A stretch of DNA of 64,000 nucleotides, taken from NCBI GenBank assembly GCA_003640385.1, contig RCAB01000004.1, positions 124,001-188,000 of the forward strand, given 5' to 3'. Under the pieces are notes generated by a model, which made no database searches, was not told the origin of the DNA, and worked only from the letters and a program-made list of their open reading frames with translations. The position numbers and the translations under genes were made by a program. Below, piece after piece: positions 1 to 12,100 of this stretch. Every line of letters begins with the position of its first letter. Position 1 is the first letter of the stretch. Source of the stretch: Setaria digitata (taxonomy: Eukaryota > Nematoda > Chromadorea > Rhabditida > Setariidae).

Positions 1-3000
1 AGTTGCGAGCTCGCTGGTATTGTGTAAACAGAGTTCTATTGAGCCTTCTGTCCAGTTGTGCAAACATTGGGAGAGTTGCATGCTTCAGTGTCTGTGTCCC
101 GCAGAACCCAAGAGGTCAGTCTCCATCAGAGGTTCTATTCATCTTGTCTATAGCTTCAGTTCTGAACAAAATCTCCACTGAACTCTGTTTATTGAGGAGT
201 AATTTTTGAAGTTCGTCCCGACACCAATTAATTGCATACTTGAATCAAGTGAATACACCATGACACGTAAACTCTTAGCCCAAACGATTTTTCAGCATCG
301 ATCCGGAAGGGTTGAGATCAAATGATTGGCATAACTTGGCTTTTGTGGACTCTTTTTTGATGTAGCAGAGCAGCCTGCTGACTAAAGAATGTGGAACTTT
401 AAGAGGTACTTGACTGGACTGGGAATATTTGACATTTTCTAGATATTGGAGACATTAGGTAAGCTGAAGTAGTAATGATGCAAACGCGGCAGAAGCAAAG
501 GTTCGTGCTACTTGGCATAAAAGATGCGGTAAGTGAAGAAGCGTTGAGATTGGGTTTAGCCGACAGAATGTTTTGATGTCCTGGAATTGCCATTATTATG
601 CAGCTCGATAATTCTTAAGCCTCTTAGCGGCATTACCGTGACCTCTCCAGGAAAAGGTCAAAGCTATCAACAGCAACCTCGATCTCATCTGTCTCTGTCC
701 ATTCCCTCATTCCAATGCTGCAACTAAAGAAGAATGACCCATTAAGATGTCACAGTTTTCTGATGAGGACAGTGCACAGAACACAAACACACACACATTT
801 CGGCAATCCTAATCATTATTTCTTTCTTTGTTTTATGAATCTGATTTTTTCGAGTAAAGGAAACTTATCCGATTCTACGAACGGCCAGTGGTCAGTGACT
901 GGCTCAGGGGGACCGAGGTGATCACGGCAAGAAGTTCAGTAGAAAGACGAGGATTCAGTGAAAGAGGAAGACGACTAGGGTCACCTTTCAGGTTCTGCCA
1001 TAACCAAACGAGATCTTCAAAGTAAACTTTTCTCCATTCTCAGTTCAGAAAAGGTCTGCTAGTGCTCTCAACAGTAACAGTGATATCTTAATATCGCATT
1101 TATCGCTTCATTTCATTTCTTTCAAATTCTAAAAGCTCAACTTCTGATTAAAGACTTCGGTCCTTGTATATTAACTGCGAATATTCAAGAAAAATTTTGA
1201 GATCTCGCACATCATAAGGTGTTCTTTCTCTTTTACAGTTTCTTTTTACTAGTTCTTTCTTGTGCTTCTTCAACGCTCAAAGCGGAAATCAATGAAACTT
1301 GCAAAGTACTCAATTTTCAATTCATTTTTTGAGATAAGACTTTATCATTTGTCTAGAAGATTGCTTGTTTGTCATTTTATTATTTACGTGGAACTGATTG
1401 TACTGAATTTCATTAGACAAGACGACTATCTTTGTGCAATAGTCTTACAATAATTAATTACCAAGTGGCAAGAAAAATAAACAATAAAAACTTATCAGAT
1501 TTCCACTTAAAGTTATGAATCGGTGATATATTTAGATTTACGTAGTGGTAGTGACAAACGTCGTAGTCAAGAGAATTCGAATTTAGGATTTAGACAGGAT
1601 GGTCGCTAAACCCAAAGTAAGTACAATGGTTTATATAATCGGGTAATTTTTATAACCTGCTGCACATAATTTAAACAAAAGAAGTAAAAAAATCCATCAT
1701 CTTTCCGGAATGTTGGGAACACTGAATGTTGCTTCCAGTACTGGAATTTTAACTATGCATGGAGAAGGGTTTTTTAGTTTTTTTTTGTTGACAGCAGTAA
1801 TTTTCGACATTTGGTTTAGTTCACAACCAATAGCGATACTCATGAAAAATGTCATTTCTGAAGTATATGAAATGTATTGGTAAATTTTTTCAAGTGAATG
1901 GGTGATTCAGCGTGCGTAGAAGTTTCTGATGCTAGCTTCACAGTGCTTCTGCTCATGCTTTTCTATTATTCCCACAGGTTTTGGTTCCGTGGTTTACGCA
2001 AATGCTTGCCTATTTAATTCAATTTGTTTAATTCTCCTTGAATGTACAGAAATTTGATACAGCAAATAATAATTTGACGTGGCGAAAAACAGTTTGAATA
2101 AACATCTCTGAAATCCCCACCTTTGCAATAATTCTGATTAGGAAACAAATTAATTATTAGCACTATTTTAAGACCCATTTAGACTATTAGTATGTAGTGT
2201 GTGATTCATTTCTGTCAAACAGTAACGTACAACTCTCCCTTTGCTATGGATTACGTGGAAGTTTGCCTCGCCAATTCGGAACTCCAAGGGAAATTCAAAC
2301 TGAAGTTATTTGAAAATGAGCACTGCTAATTAAAAATTTCATCACTTAAGTCTTCATTATGAAATATCTCAACAGCAACAGATAGCATGGATTGCTTCAG
2401 CAATGTCCTCAATGATACTCACTACCGAAAGGTGACGATGATGATTCGCGTTCCTGATAACAGTCGATGATGCATGGTGTTTGATGTTCGAGATGGTCCG
2501 ATTAGACGACCTCAACTCTTTTGTCACTCAATAAACGTTATGCAATTTGTGTATGGGTGACCTCGCACTCTACCTCTCGACCTCTTTACCATCAGTTGAG
2601 TAACAGGTTGCCCTTGAATGACCAAAGAAAAAGAGACAACAGAGTTGGTGCGTTTGCAGTTCGAGAGTATTATCTTTCTCGCTCAACAAATGACATAAGG
2701 AATATAGGCTGTTGCACAGAGGCGGTTCTTTCGTCCTTTGCAAAGGTCAACTCGGGGCGGGGTCAAGCTGAGACTCGAGCTCCAGCTCTATTATGCTCTT
2801 TTTCCTGTCACTGTTTTCGAACTATAGTGACCGCGGCAGTTGCAGTTATTGCCGAATCTCTTCTTGTTTACCTGTGGAAGCTTTAGCACTTCCATTTTCC
2901 CACCCTTAATTTAGTATAATCTTTTGAACTTGCCTTATAACAGCCTTTGTGGATAACAAGCAGATAATGGATAGTTCAGCTTCTGTTCATTTAAAAAATG

Positions 3001-3254
3001 CTCTAAACGCTGTTCACAGTTCACAACTTATGCAAAAGTTCGACTTTCATTCCTTTTCTTTCATGCTTCTAATTTACAAGGAACGAATTCTTTTCAGAGA
3101 AATCAAATTTTGAGCAGGGGAGATGAGAACGAATTTTAGTAGTGGCCAAAGGTGCTTCAGATCCTTACTTTCAGTATACAGTAGGTGCTGGTTCCATCTC
3201 GAAAGCAAATTCTTAATCCACAAAATTTTCAGCAACGAAAAGCAGTCTCTGCCG
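1..3254. other. 5' flank of bZIP gene, no gene resolved
   Basis: No coding gene can be supported here. Two weak start-exon look-alikes exist on the plus strand: an ATG at 475 followed by a donor-like GTAAGT near 535, and an ATG at 1599 followed after six codons by GTAAGT. Neither joins in phase to a convincing downstream exon. A 121-codon open frame at 2521-2886 lies in a locally GC-richer patch and shows no recognisable motif. A splice acceptor at about 3231 probably marks the trans- or cis-splice site just before the bZIP start codon. Confidence 0.4.
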
Positions 3255-5100
3255 ATGGATTTAAACACGGCCTTGTCGCTGCTAGCAAAGCCATCGACGG
3301 CAATCCCGGGATCATTCCCGCACTTCAGTCCGTTCTCCTTCCCCGATCCGTCCACATTATTTGCATTTTCGCAACTTCGTTGCCATCTGCCGAATTATCA
3401 GACGGCGACAGTGATATCGCCTCTTCTCTCAGCAACAGTCGCAACTACAAGTGCGATAAGCCCATCTAGTCTAGGCCCATCCCCTATTAAACGACCGAAT
3501 CGGGAACAACAGTCAGCATCCAGTCCGCCGTCCTGCTCCTCTTCAGTAACCTCATCATGCAGTCCTCATCAATCACCACATCGGAAACAAGCAGCACCTG
3601 TACCTGATGACAAAAAGGTTAGCATTTTTTGAAAGTTTTGGAGCTGAAATGTTTCTTAAATATCCCTCTGCTTTCCTGGCATCTAGTGAGCTCTAGTTCA
3701 GGTCTTATGAGTAGTCTCCAACTATTTAGGGTAGTTGTTTATCATGATATCAAATCGACTAATTGGGGGAATGCTGTACTGGCCATTGCTATGTTAAAGC
3801 AACGACCCCTAATGACGTCTGCAACATTACGCAGATGACCTTTGCGGACTCATTGTAGTCTGCTTCAGATACACAACTCGCAACTGTTGTCTGCACTTAT
3901 TATTTATGCAAGCATGCCGCTCGCTACGCGCAACAGTAGCTAACCTCAATTAGACACCCTTTAGGCTATAAGACAGCTGTTGCTGGTGCTACAGCGCGCT
4001 TAGCGCACTCTGTTGGGGAAACGTCACTTTACGCATATTAGATGAAATAGCTTTGTTACAGTAGCTGATTTCGAGAAATTTGCTGCGAAGTAATAGTACC
4101 GGGAAATACGTGTACCTGCGCGTGCACGCAGAAGTGCAAGGCGGATTGGATGAACTGAATTTGAATGTGAGAGATGCATTGAGCCTCTTTCTCCTTACTT
4201 ATTTTTCCTCGGAAAGAGATCTCGCATCAGTGTTAGCAATTTCAAAAATGAGTTATTAAATTATGGGTATCTTAGTCATTGATAGGTCGATTTTTCCTTT
4301 GGACTGCGCCTTTTGTTCTGACGAAAATACCAGTCCGTAGAGGCAACAGATGGGGTCATCATTGTGCATAAGAGAGTGATAACGAATATGCTTTTTGGAG
4401 ACGAATAGTGGTCTAATTTGCGTGCTCTCTAGAGATGGTTTGCTGTGGTTGGGAAATTTATTGTCATTTTTTGTCATCGTTACTAGCCGAGAGCACAATC
4501 AAAGTAATATATAGATTTATTCTGGTTCAGTGAATTCGTTTCGATATATTGAAAGGATTGATCAGATCCATAAGGGAGTTCATGAAGCTCATAAATGAGG
4601 GGTTGAGATGAAATAAAATTGATTGTTTCCATCAGATATTTGAAATTTTAATTTGTTCCTAGAACTCTGGAAGTTTATGATTAACAACTTGCAACCTCCA
4701 GATGATGAGAGTTCTTCTAGGATGAAGCTTACTATGAACGGCGACGGAAAAATAACGATGCAGCAAAAAGGTCAAGAGATGCACGACGACAAAAAGAGGA
4801 AGCTGTTGCTGCAAGAGCAGCATTTCTTGAACAGGTTTGGTGGATTAATCAAATTCGGTAAAAGTGGCTTGTCCTCCGGTTTCAACTGCTAAGTCCGAGT
4901 AATTTCAGGAAAATATCCAGCTCCGTAGTCAAGTCGTTTTACTAAAAAACGAGACAGCTAAGTTGCAGCTGATGCTCTTCTCGAAACCGGAGTTGTTCGA
5001 TCCAAAAATATTGTCGTCCGGTCAGATTCTGCACTCTAACATTTCCGAACAACAACAGCAACATAAGGCGGAATCAGCTGCGCGAAAGTCGGAAACATGA
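3255..5100 (+). CDS. CES-2/PAR-type bZIP transcription factor
   Basis: A DNA-binding leucine-zipper factor, nuclear by family. Three exons join in phase: 3255-3617, 4721-4834 and 4909-5100, giving 223 residues. Residues 1-121 are Pro/Ser-rich with no known fold. Exon 2 encodes the basic region, beginning [20 protein letters not shown], with the invariant Asn-x7-Arg. The zipper follows in exon 3 (leucines in [19 protein letters not shown]) and a Gln/His-rich tail ends the protein. The basic region is of the PAR/HLF and nematode CES-2 or ATF-2 type; I cannot choose between these paralogues, so no symbol is given. In C. elegans CES-2 governs programmed death of sister cells of the NSM neurons. 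The start is the first ATG after an acceptor at 3231. Frame and splice phases make the bZIP assignment very secure; the N-terminus is less so. Confidence 0.9.
3618..4720 (+). other. intron 1 of bZIP gene
   Basis: Starts GTTAGC and ends TTCTTCTAG. In the reading frame of the basic region the three bases before position 4721 are TAG, so exon 2 cannot begin earlier. The intron contains a locally GC-richer stretch near 3880-4150 but no coding exon that I can support. Confidence 0.7.
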
Positions 5101-8100
5101 AGTATACTGAACCTATAAGTATACAGTGTCTGCTAATTAGTCGTTCCGAATTTACTTGTCCAATACAAAAAGATTGCAGATATCATCAATGCAGCGGTGA
5201 ATGTGTTGGATAGTTTCGAAATTATTGAGGCCTAAATATAAGATCATTCAAGTATTCAACAACATTTCACCTTCATTATTTTTATTTCAGTTATTGAAAC
5301 CAGAAATTTAGGATAAATCGTTTAGTGTAGAAGTGTACTGAACGTAATATTTCAATTTTGCTCTGTTTCGATAGATTCATTCCACACCAATTGGAAGTCT
5401 ACTTTAGTTTTTTATATTACTTCCTGTTCATTGACTTCAACGCTCTTTTAGAAAGCATTGATTCATTTGGGAATTCAACTTGATTGAATTTGTTAATGGA
5501 TTTCAGAAACTTACTGCTGATATATTCTAATTACGTGTTTCACACGGATACTTCTGCTTTTTTTTCCTTTCGCATACTCTTTTCCAGTCAGTAAGAAATT
5601 GAATAGTGATTCAATTGAACGAAGAAGTGATCGACAGAGGCGAAAAGTGTTTTAAGAATGATCTTCAAAGTTTCAATTTTTTTGAAAGGCCATACAGCTT
5701 TGAAGTATTGAGATAATCTTCCAGTTGCAGCGGTATGATTTTATTTCCAGCAATTCATTCAGGTGTTTCCTTGTAAGGGGAACTATTTAGCATTACAATA
5801 AATCTTGCAGTTTTCGGAAATCACTTTGTTGTTCAATTACCAGCACTGAAATGGTAAACACTGGAATGATTGAATCTGTATAAGATAAAATTCCTGAATT
5901 CTTCTCTACTTCTAACCAACTGGCAATTGCCCTTTCCACTCGGAGTTTTTTCTTTTGCCATGCATACCTTTTTTAGTATCTTTATTGTATTTAGATTTGT
6001 TGTTTTTCTCCTATACCCTTCATATATGTTACCTCAACTTGTGATTCTGCAAATTTTGCACACATTTTTATTTTCCTTTATTTGTGAATTTTATCGCTGA
6101 GAATGTCTAATCGAAAACACGAAATTTATTTGAAGTTCTTCTATAATTTTGATTCTTGAAATACTGCTTATCATTTCATTAAGTGTTCACCAGTAAATTT
6201 TTAAAAAGTAAACTGTAATGCCTCAGAAATATGTTACTCATTTAAAACACTTTAAAAGAACTTATTGAATTTTCTCGAAATGATTTTATTTGCAATATCA
6301 TTCTGATTCTGTGCAATTGCGCTGTAGCAGTTAAAAAGTTCATATTTAATTGCTTTCTAATTTTTTTACTCTACAAAAATTCAAAAAAAAATTGTTTTGC
6401 GTCGTTGTTTTTGTTTTTGCGTAATGCAATATTAAATAAATTTGTGCTCATTTTAAAAACTAAAGCATTGAAACCATAACTAGAATATTATGCCATCATC
6501 CTTGTCGCTGTCAAGGTCTTCTTTAATATTCCTAGCTACTGTACCGATGAAAATAACTTCATTTCCACTTGTTTTCATCTCTCATTTCATAACATGCATT
6601 GAGTAAACAACTCAACAATCCAGTTCTGTAGAACAAACATTATGTTTGATTCAGTAACAGATAAATACCCGAAAAGTTCTTTTATAGCTGCATCAACATA
6701 GCACTAAAAGTATGGTGATGTCTTGAAATTATGTTTTTTCCTATTAAATAAAACCTGGAAACATATGGAAGTTTTAAGGTTTTATGAGCAATGTTCTAGC
6801 AGAGTGAATCCTAATGACTCCTAATTATTCTTAACTCAGAATCGTTAGTCCATATTTAAACAATCATTTTTGCTCCATTTCAAGCTCGGCATGTCTACGA
6901 CATCGTAGAAAGCGAAACTGAAGCTTCTTACTTAAACACTGTTTATAGTTGCTCCCGCTACTGTAACTTCTGTTCAGGGATAATGGAGGATTTATTAGTG
7001 GTATCAGAAATATACTGAAGAACTGGGATAACTGCTGTAACAAATGAATCGTTGTGTGCGCTGTGAGACAGGTGTAAACAATCTTGGGATCATCTACCCA
7101 TTTAAGCAACTTTTGCAATAAACAAGTAATACCGAAAGATGTAACAATTGCTAGACCTCATCAATACTATAGGTGAGAGGAGAGATTAAACTTGACTAGG
7201 AGAAGGAAGTTCAACAGTTGCATTCTCAACATCTCATGCAACATCACAGATCGCTGTTTGAATAGTATTTCCAGTTATGGAATTACCATGTACAAAACCA
7301 ATTATAGCTTTCTTCTCTGTTGGAGAATTCAGTAAATTTTTTGAAGACTTTCCGCCTCTGGTGACAAAGCATGTTCTGCTGCAATGAATACAACTCTTTT
7401 TGAAATTGATTTGATAGTAAAATTGAGTTCGAAAAATTTATCAGTAGAAGGATGATCACGTTCATATCAAGTCAAATCCGTTTTAATCGGATTCCTCATT
7501 TCAATTTCAGTGCTCATTTCTATCACGAGTCTTTGAACTGATTATCTGCAAAGTAGACAATTTGTCTCTTATCCCACACAATTTTACCCGCAACACGAAA
7601 CCGTGTGATTGGAGACATTTATTCTTCATCATGACGATGAGCTTTTCTTCTTCATAGCGTTATTCAGGTGTAGAATTTGAACTTCAAGCATTAATCATTT
7701 GAAATTGATTCCTATGAGCTTTTTCAAAAATCTCATGTTAATGATATAATTCTGCTCATCTCTTGGTCCAGATTAATTTGATTTGTTGGGAATTGGTTTG
7801 TTTTCCTTTACTTCGAACCTGGATCCACAGGTGTTACAGATCTTTAACTTCGCTACATTGATCCTTCTGTTTCTTAATCTTTTCGTACAGTTTTCACAAA
7901 AGCGAATGACTTCAATTTTTAAAGACATCTACTTCATTTCTCCAGCTGATTATGGTAAAAGAATGAATGCAAGATCGTCTCGCATCTACAACATTTCCAA
8001 GTCCGTATCCAAAGAACCAGTCTAATGTGATCAATTTTCCAATATTAAATATATCCCTTCCCTATTCAAAGATCATCCAAACTTTGTGAGGTACAGAATA

Positions 8101-9205
8101 GAACTGAAAGAAAAAGTTATATACGAAAGCTATGGGAATAGCAAATATGTTTTTGAATTCCCTTCGGAAATTGTACTCCGAATACCGATTTTGCTCCAAT
8201 CGTTGAAGGATTCTCCACTAGGTAGTGCTTTCAGTGTAAGTCAAAATAACTCTATCACATCATTTCAAAAGTTTCTCCCAACAAATCATCACTCTTGTAA
8301 TGATGCAAACATTTCACTCCTGAACTACCCACCTATTTTGTGATTATAACTGGTTACGGAATCACTGAGATGGATCTTTCCAGTCATTACTTTTTCGTCT
8401 CTCACTAAAAATCTTACTAGTTTAATCACCTTCATTTGAAAACATTCTTCCTTCCAAATTTTTTCTTCACACAATAACGGTTCGGAAGAAATGGAAAAAG
8501 CATGCTGTAAGCCTCGATGCGGGACAGCGATGTGGAAATATCTCGGATGGATGAAGTGAATCAATGAAGTGAAGAAGAGAACTGTGAGGCAATGAGTCTC
8601 AGAATCCAGAAGACCGGTTCGAGGATTCAGGGGCGACACCGATGCTCGAGCGGAAGGCCGTGCAGATCAGACGAGCAGTACCATCGCTCTTCCACTTAGC
8701 TGCCAACGTTCAGAGCATTCTGTTCACTCCTTCTCCACCATCATTTCTCCTTCGTTCAATTGTCATTGTAGTCTTGTCAAATATTTGTTACCACTCTCGC
8801 TGCATCATTTTCTCATTAGTGCAAAGTGCACCTGAGCATCACTGATAAGCTCATTGACTATTAGTTTTATCAAAAAAGAACAGTGACAAGTTCCCACTGA
8901 TCTTTTCCTCCAACGTTTGTTTGTTTTTTATAGTTTCTGTAGTTCTTTGATTGCCAGCACGAGCAGTTATTTGCTTTTGTGATTTGCCATTAAGCAAAAG
9001 CCCTTAACATCTTGTTCACAGAACATGGCAGAAGTTGTTGTGGTTGCTGTTGGCTGTTTCCGAGAGATCAAGGAAACTGGAAGGAAGTGGGACAGTCACA
9101 GCTTTTGTTAATTTAATTATAGATGGAACAATGTCAACATGTCATGGTATTTTTTCCATCAGCACAAGAACATGTAACATGTGTCTAATTCAGGTCTTAG
9201 AAACG
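5101..9205. other. intergenic, no gene resolved
   Basis: A 4.1-kb AT-rich gap between two plus-strand genes. Several open frames of 60-104 codons occur on both strands, for example 7783-8025 (+) and 8325-8639 (-), but none shows a domain, a convincing start or phase-consistent splice partners. An acceptor at 9183-9192 (TCTAATTCAG) just upstream of the next gene fits a spliced-leader addition site. Confidence 0.5.
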
Positions 9206-12100
9206 ATGACGATGGCCCGAAACGTTATGAAATCTCTAATAAATCTCGGGAATATCCCGATACGATTTGCATCAAGCATTCCATTTGTACCCACGCAAGC
9301 AGACTCTTCGCTTGGTTTGTTTTTTTTTCTTTCCGCTCTAGACTAACTTAAATACCTTACTTACTAAGGATAACTTATACAACATTTAAATCTAATCGTT
9401 AAAAGGATAGATTTAGCTAAAGGGTGTCAGTTTTAATCCATTTAATATATTTTTTCCATTTGTTTCATGAGTGTTGTTAAACTTAGGTGAGAAAAGCAAG
9501 ATGAATTTATGCCAGGCGATCAATAACGCAATGGACATCGCAATGGAAAGCGATTCATCTGCATGTCTTTTCGGTGAAGACGTCGCATTTGGTGGTGTTT
9601 TCCGGTGTAGTGTTGGCTTGCAGGATAAATATGGTGAGTAAATTTCTCCAGTACTGAGTGCTGATAATTACTATCTTGATCTATTTTAACTTGAGAATGG
9701 AACTCAGTTCCAGTTTAATAAACTTTTCAATATATTTAAAATTTTGTTATTTCTGTGTCCAGAACTACTAGCGGATTACCTCGTGTAATTAAAATGAGCA
9801 CTATAAAAAGAGGCATATCATTTCAAGTAAATTATTACTGACCAGTAAGTTGATTCTATTTCATTAGATTTATATCTGTATGCTTTTAGTAACTTGTCAA
9901 AATTATCTGTTGCTTTTCAAAATATATTACATGTAAATTACTGTTACTGGATCATCCAGCGATTATTTATTCATTTTCATTATTTTCAAGATTTAGTTGA
10001 GAAATAGCGGTTTCTGAAATATCTTACAAGTGCTCCCAAAACCTTTCACTTAGCTAAATTTGAATCTAATATTGAATAATCTTTTAAAAATATCTGTTTT
10101 TAAAGGAAAAGATCGAGTTTTCAATACACCTCTTTGTGAGCAAGGGATAGCTGGCTTTGGTATCGGTCTGGCAGTTTGTGGTGCTACAGCTATTGCAGAA
10201 ATACAGTTTGCTGATTATATATTTCCAGCTTTTGACCAGGTAATTTATCTTGAACTCACCAAGATACGTGGGCTTTGTATAAGATTGCTACCTGTTACTC
10301 TACCCATTATCGTTTGTTAACTTTTTAAACTTCATTTATTTTAATCAATTTAATTCAATTGAAAGTAGACTTATAAGAAATTAGGGACGAAGTCTTACAA
10401 GATAATTTATCAACCGACGAATCTTTTTAGAATTATATTTTTTAGATTGTGAATGAGGCTGCGAAGTATCGGTATAGAAGTGGAAATTTATTTAACTGTG
10501 GGAAATTAACAATAAGAACAACATGGGGTGCTGTGGGTCACGGAGCCCTCTATCATTCACAAAGCCCTGAAGCTTATTTCACACATACACCAGGTTTGAA
10601 GGTATGCCTTTAAAATTCCATCAATCCCTTTTTATCTCGCATTACATATATATACATATGTATAATGCGAGATAAAAAGGGATTGATGGAATTTTTTATT
10701 ATATATATAATTTTTAATATATATATATTAAGAAAAAAAAACTGCTTGATTCTTTTTCTTCTTCAGTAAGAGTCATATGGTAGAAAACAATGTTAATATT
10801 ACAAATAATTTAACAGAAAGAGCAAAGTAAGTTTTATTTTTTCTAGCCTCTCACATGTGTCTTATTCCAATATGCTGATAAGCATATTTTCTTATATTCT
10901 AAATTCTTGGGAAATTTTTGAATATAGGAATATTCAGATAGTAGTTCCACGTGGGCCGATTGAAGCGAAAGGTTTACTGTTGGCATGTATTCGAGATGAA
11001 GACCCATGTATATTTTTTGAGCCAAAATTGCTCTACCGCACAGCCATTGAAGATGTTCCCATCGGAGATTATATGACCAAGCTTGGAAAAGCTGAAATTA
11101 TTAGAGAAGGTTTGAAAATATTTCTTCGCAGACCGCTGACATGAATTTTAGGAATTTCATATTCTATTAATTTCCCATTCAGTTTGTATGAAATAAAAAT
11201 CAAATGTTTGCTTCTATTTCACAATTGGCGAAACTTATATTTAGCTCCTTCGTTTTGGATCTTTTGAGCTGTAGAAAATCAAATAATAAAGATAGTAGTA
11301 AGACTGTATCTGGAGTTACGTGGTGATGCTTGTATTGTAATCTATAGGAAAGGATGTAACAGTTGTTAGCTGGGGTACTCAAGTACATGTTGCATTTGAT
11401 GCCGCGAATCTGGTTGAGAAAGAAATTGGTGTCAGTTGTGAAGTAATTGACTTAAGAACTATTTTGCCGTGGGATGTCGATACGGTTACGAAGGTTTGTT
11501 CAGTTTTTTACATTCGTAAATAATCCTTTTGTTTACTTACATAGTTTTTATGGATGTGAAATGAAACTGATTTCAAAAAAGTTTTGCTTTAAATGTTATG
11601 GTTTTTATAGATTAAATTTGTTGCTAATTGTAAACTTCAGAGTGTTAGTAAAACTGGTCGCCTAATCGTAACTCACGAGGCGCCCATAACCTCCGGATTT
11701 GCAGCTGAAATATCGTCAAAAATTCAAGTGAGTGACTAAATTATCTAGGAGGGTTGTCGTTAAAGATGAATTCTATTTATCTGTCTATTTGAAAAGTCTA
11801 CTGATTTGTCTTAAGATTTTAATTTCAGAATTATATTCAACCAGTGACTTACTGTAATTAACGTTCAGATAGTTTTCATGCATATCTCAATCACGATAAG
11901 CCAAATCATTTAGACTTGGATTCCAGATAATATTAGTAATGTTGTTTTTAAATGTTTAGGAACGATGTTTTTTGCATCTAGAGGCACCAATCAGTCGTGT
12001 TTGCGGCTGGGATACGCCTTTTCCGCACGTTTTCGAGCCCTTTTATTTACCAACCAAGTGGCGAGTAGTGGAAGCTGTCAAAAAACTAGTAAATTTTTAA
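9206..12100 (+). CDS. bckdhb: branched-chain 2-oxoacid dehydrogenase E1 beta, mitochondrial
   Basis: Beta subunit of the thiamine-dependent E1 of the mitochondrial branched-chain ketoacid dehydrogenase complex, which decarboxylates the keto acids of Leu, Ile and Val. Eight exons join in phase: 9206-9314, 9487-9633, 10106-10239, 10446-10601, 10938-11109, 11348-11493, 11641-11727 and 11960-12100, giving 363 residues, close to the family norm. The N-terminus, [20 protein letters not shown], is Arg-rich and amphipathic like a matrix-targeting signal. Family signatures include [78 protein letters not shown] and [19 protein letters not shown]. Two in-frame ATGs, at 9206 and 9212, follow the acceptor at 9192; I chose the first. 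Intron 4 contains a perfect 33-bp hairpin. Its E1 alpha partner is not in the window. Identity is certain. Confidence 0.97.
10612..10695. repeat. perfect inverted repeat in BCKDHB intron 4
   Basis: Left arm 10612-10644 and right arm 10663-10695 are exact reverse complements (33 bp). They are separated by an 18-base loop rich in TA. The arms are not simple sequence; they include the run ATCCCTTTTTATCTCGCATT. A long (TA)-rich stretch follows to about 10730. It could be a remnant of a foldback element or a hairpin in the pre-mRNA. Confidence 0.9.

Noticed and set aside
475..573. Short plus-strand frame with good donor GATGCG|GTAAGT
   Set aside because: No phase-matching downstream exon was found, and the opposite strand is also open; too weak to call.
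2740..2775. AGGTCA-like half sites (AAGGTCA and GGGTCA)
   Set aside because: Spacing does not fit a usual nuclear-receptor direct repeat and such hexamers occur by chance.
2521..2886. 121-codon plus-strand frame
   Set aside because: It begins with TTG rather than ATG, shows no domain, and lies in a GC-richer patch where long chance frames are likely.
8325..8639. 104-codon minus-strand frame
   Set aside because: Composition and context show no coding signal beyond length; no domain or splice partner.
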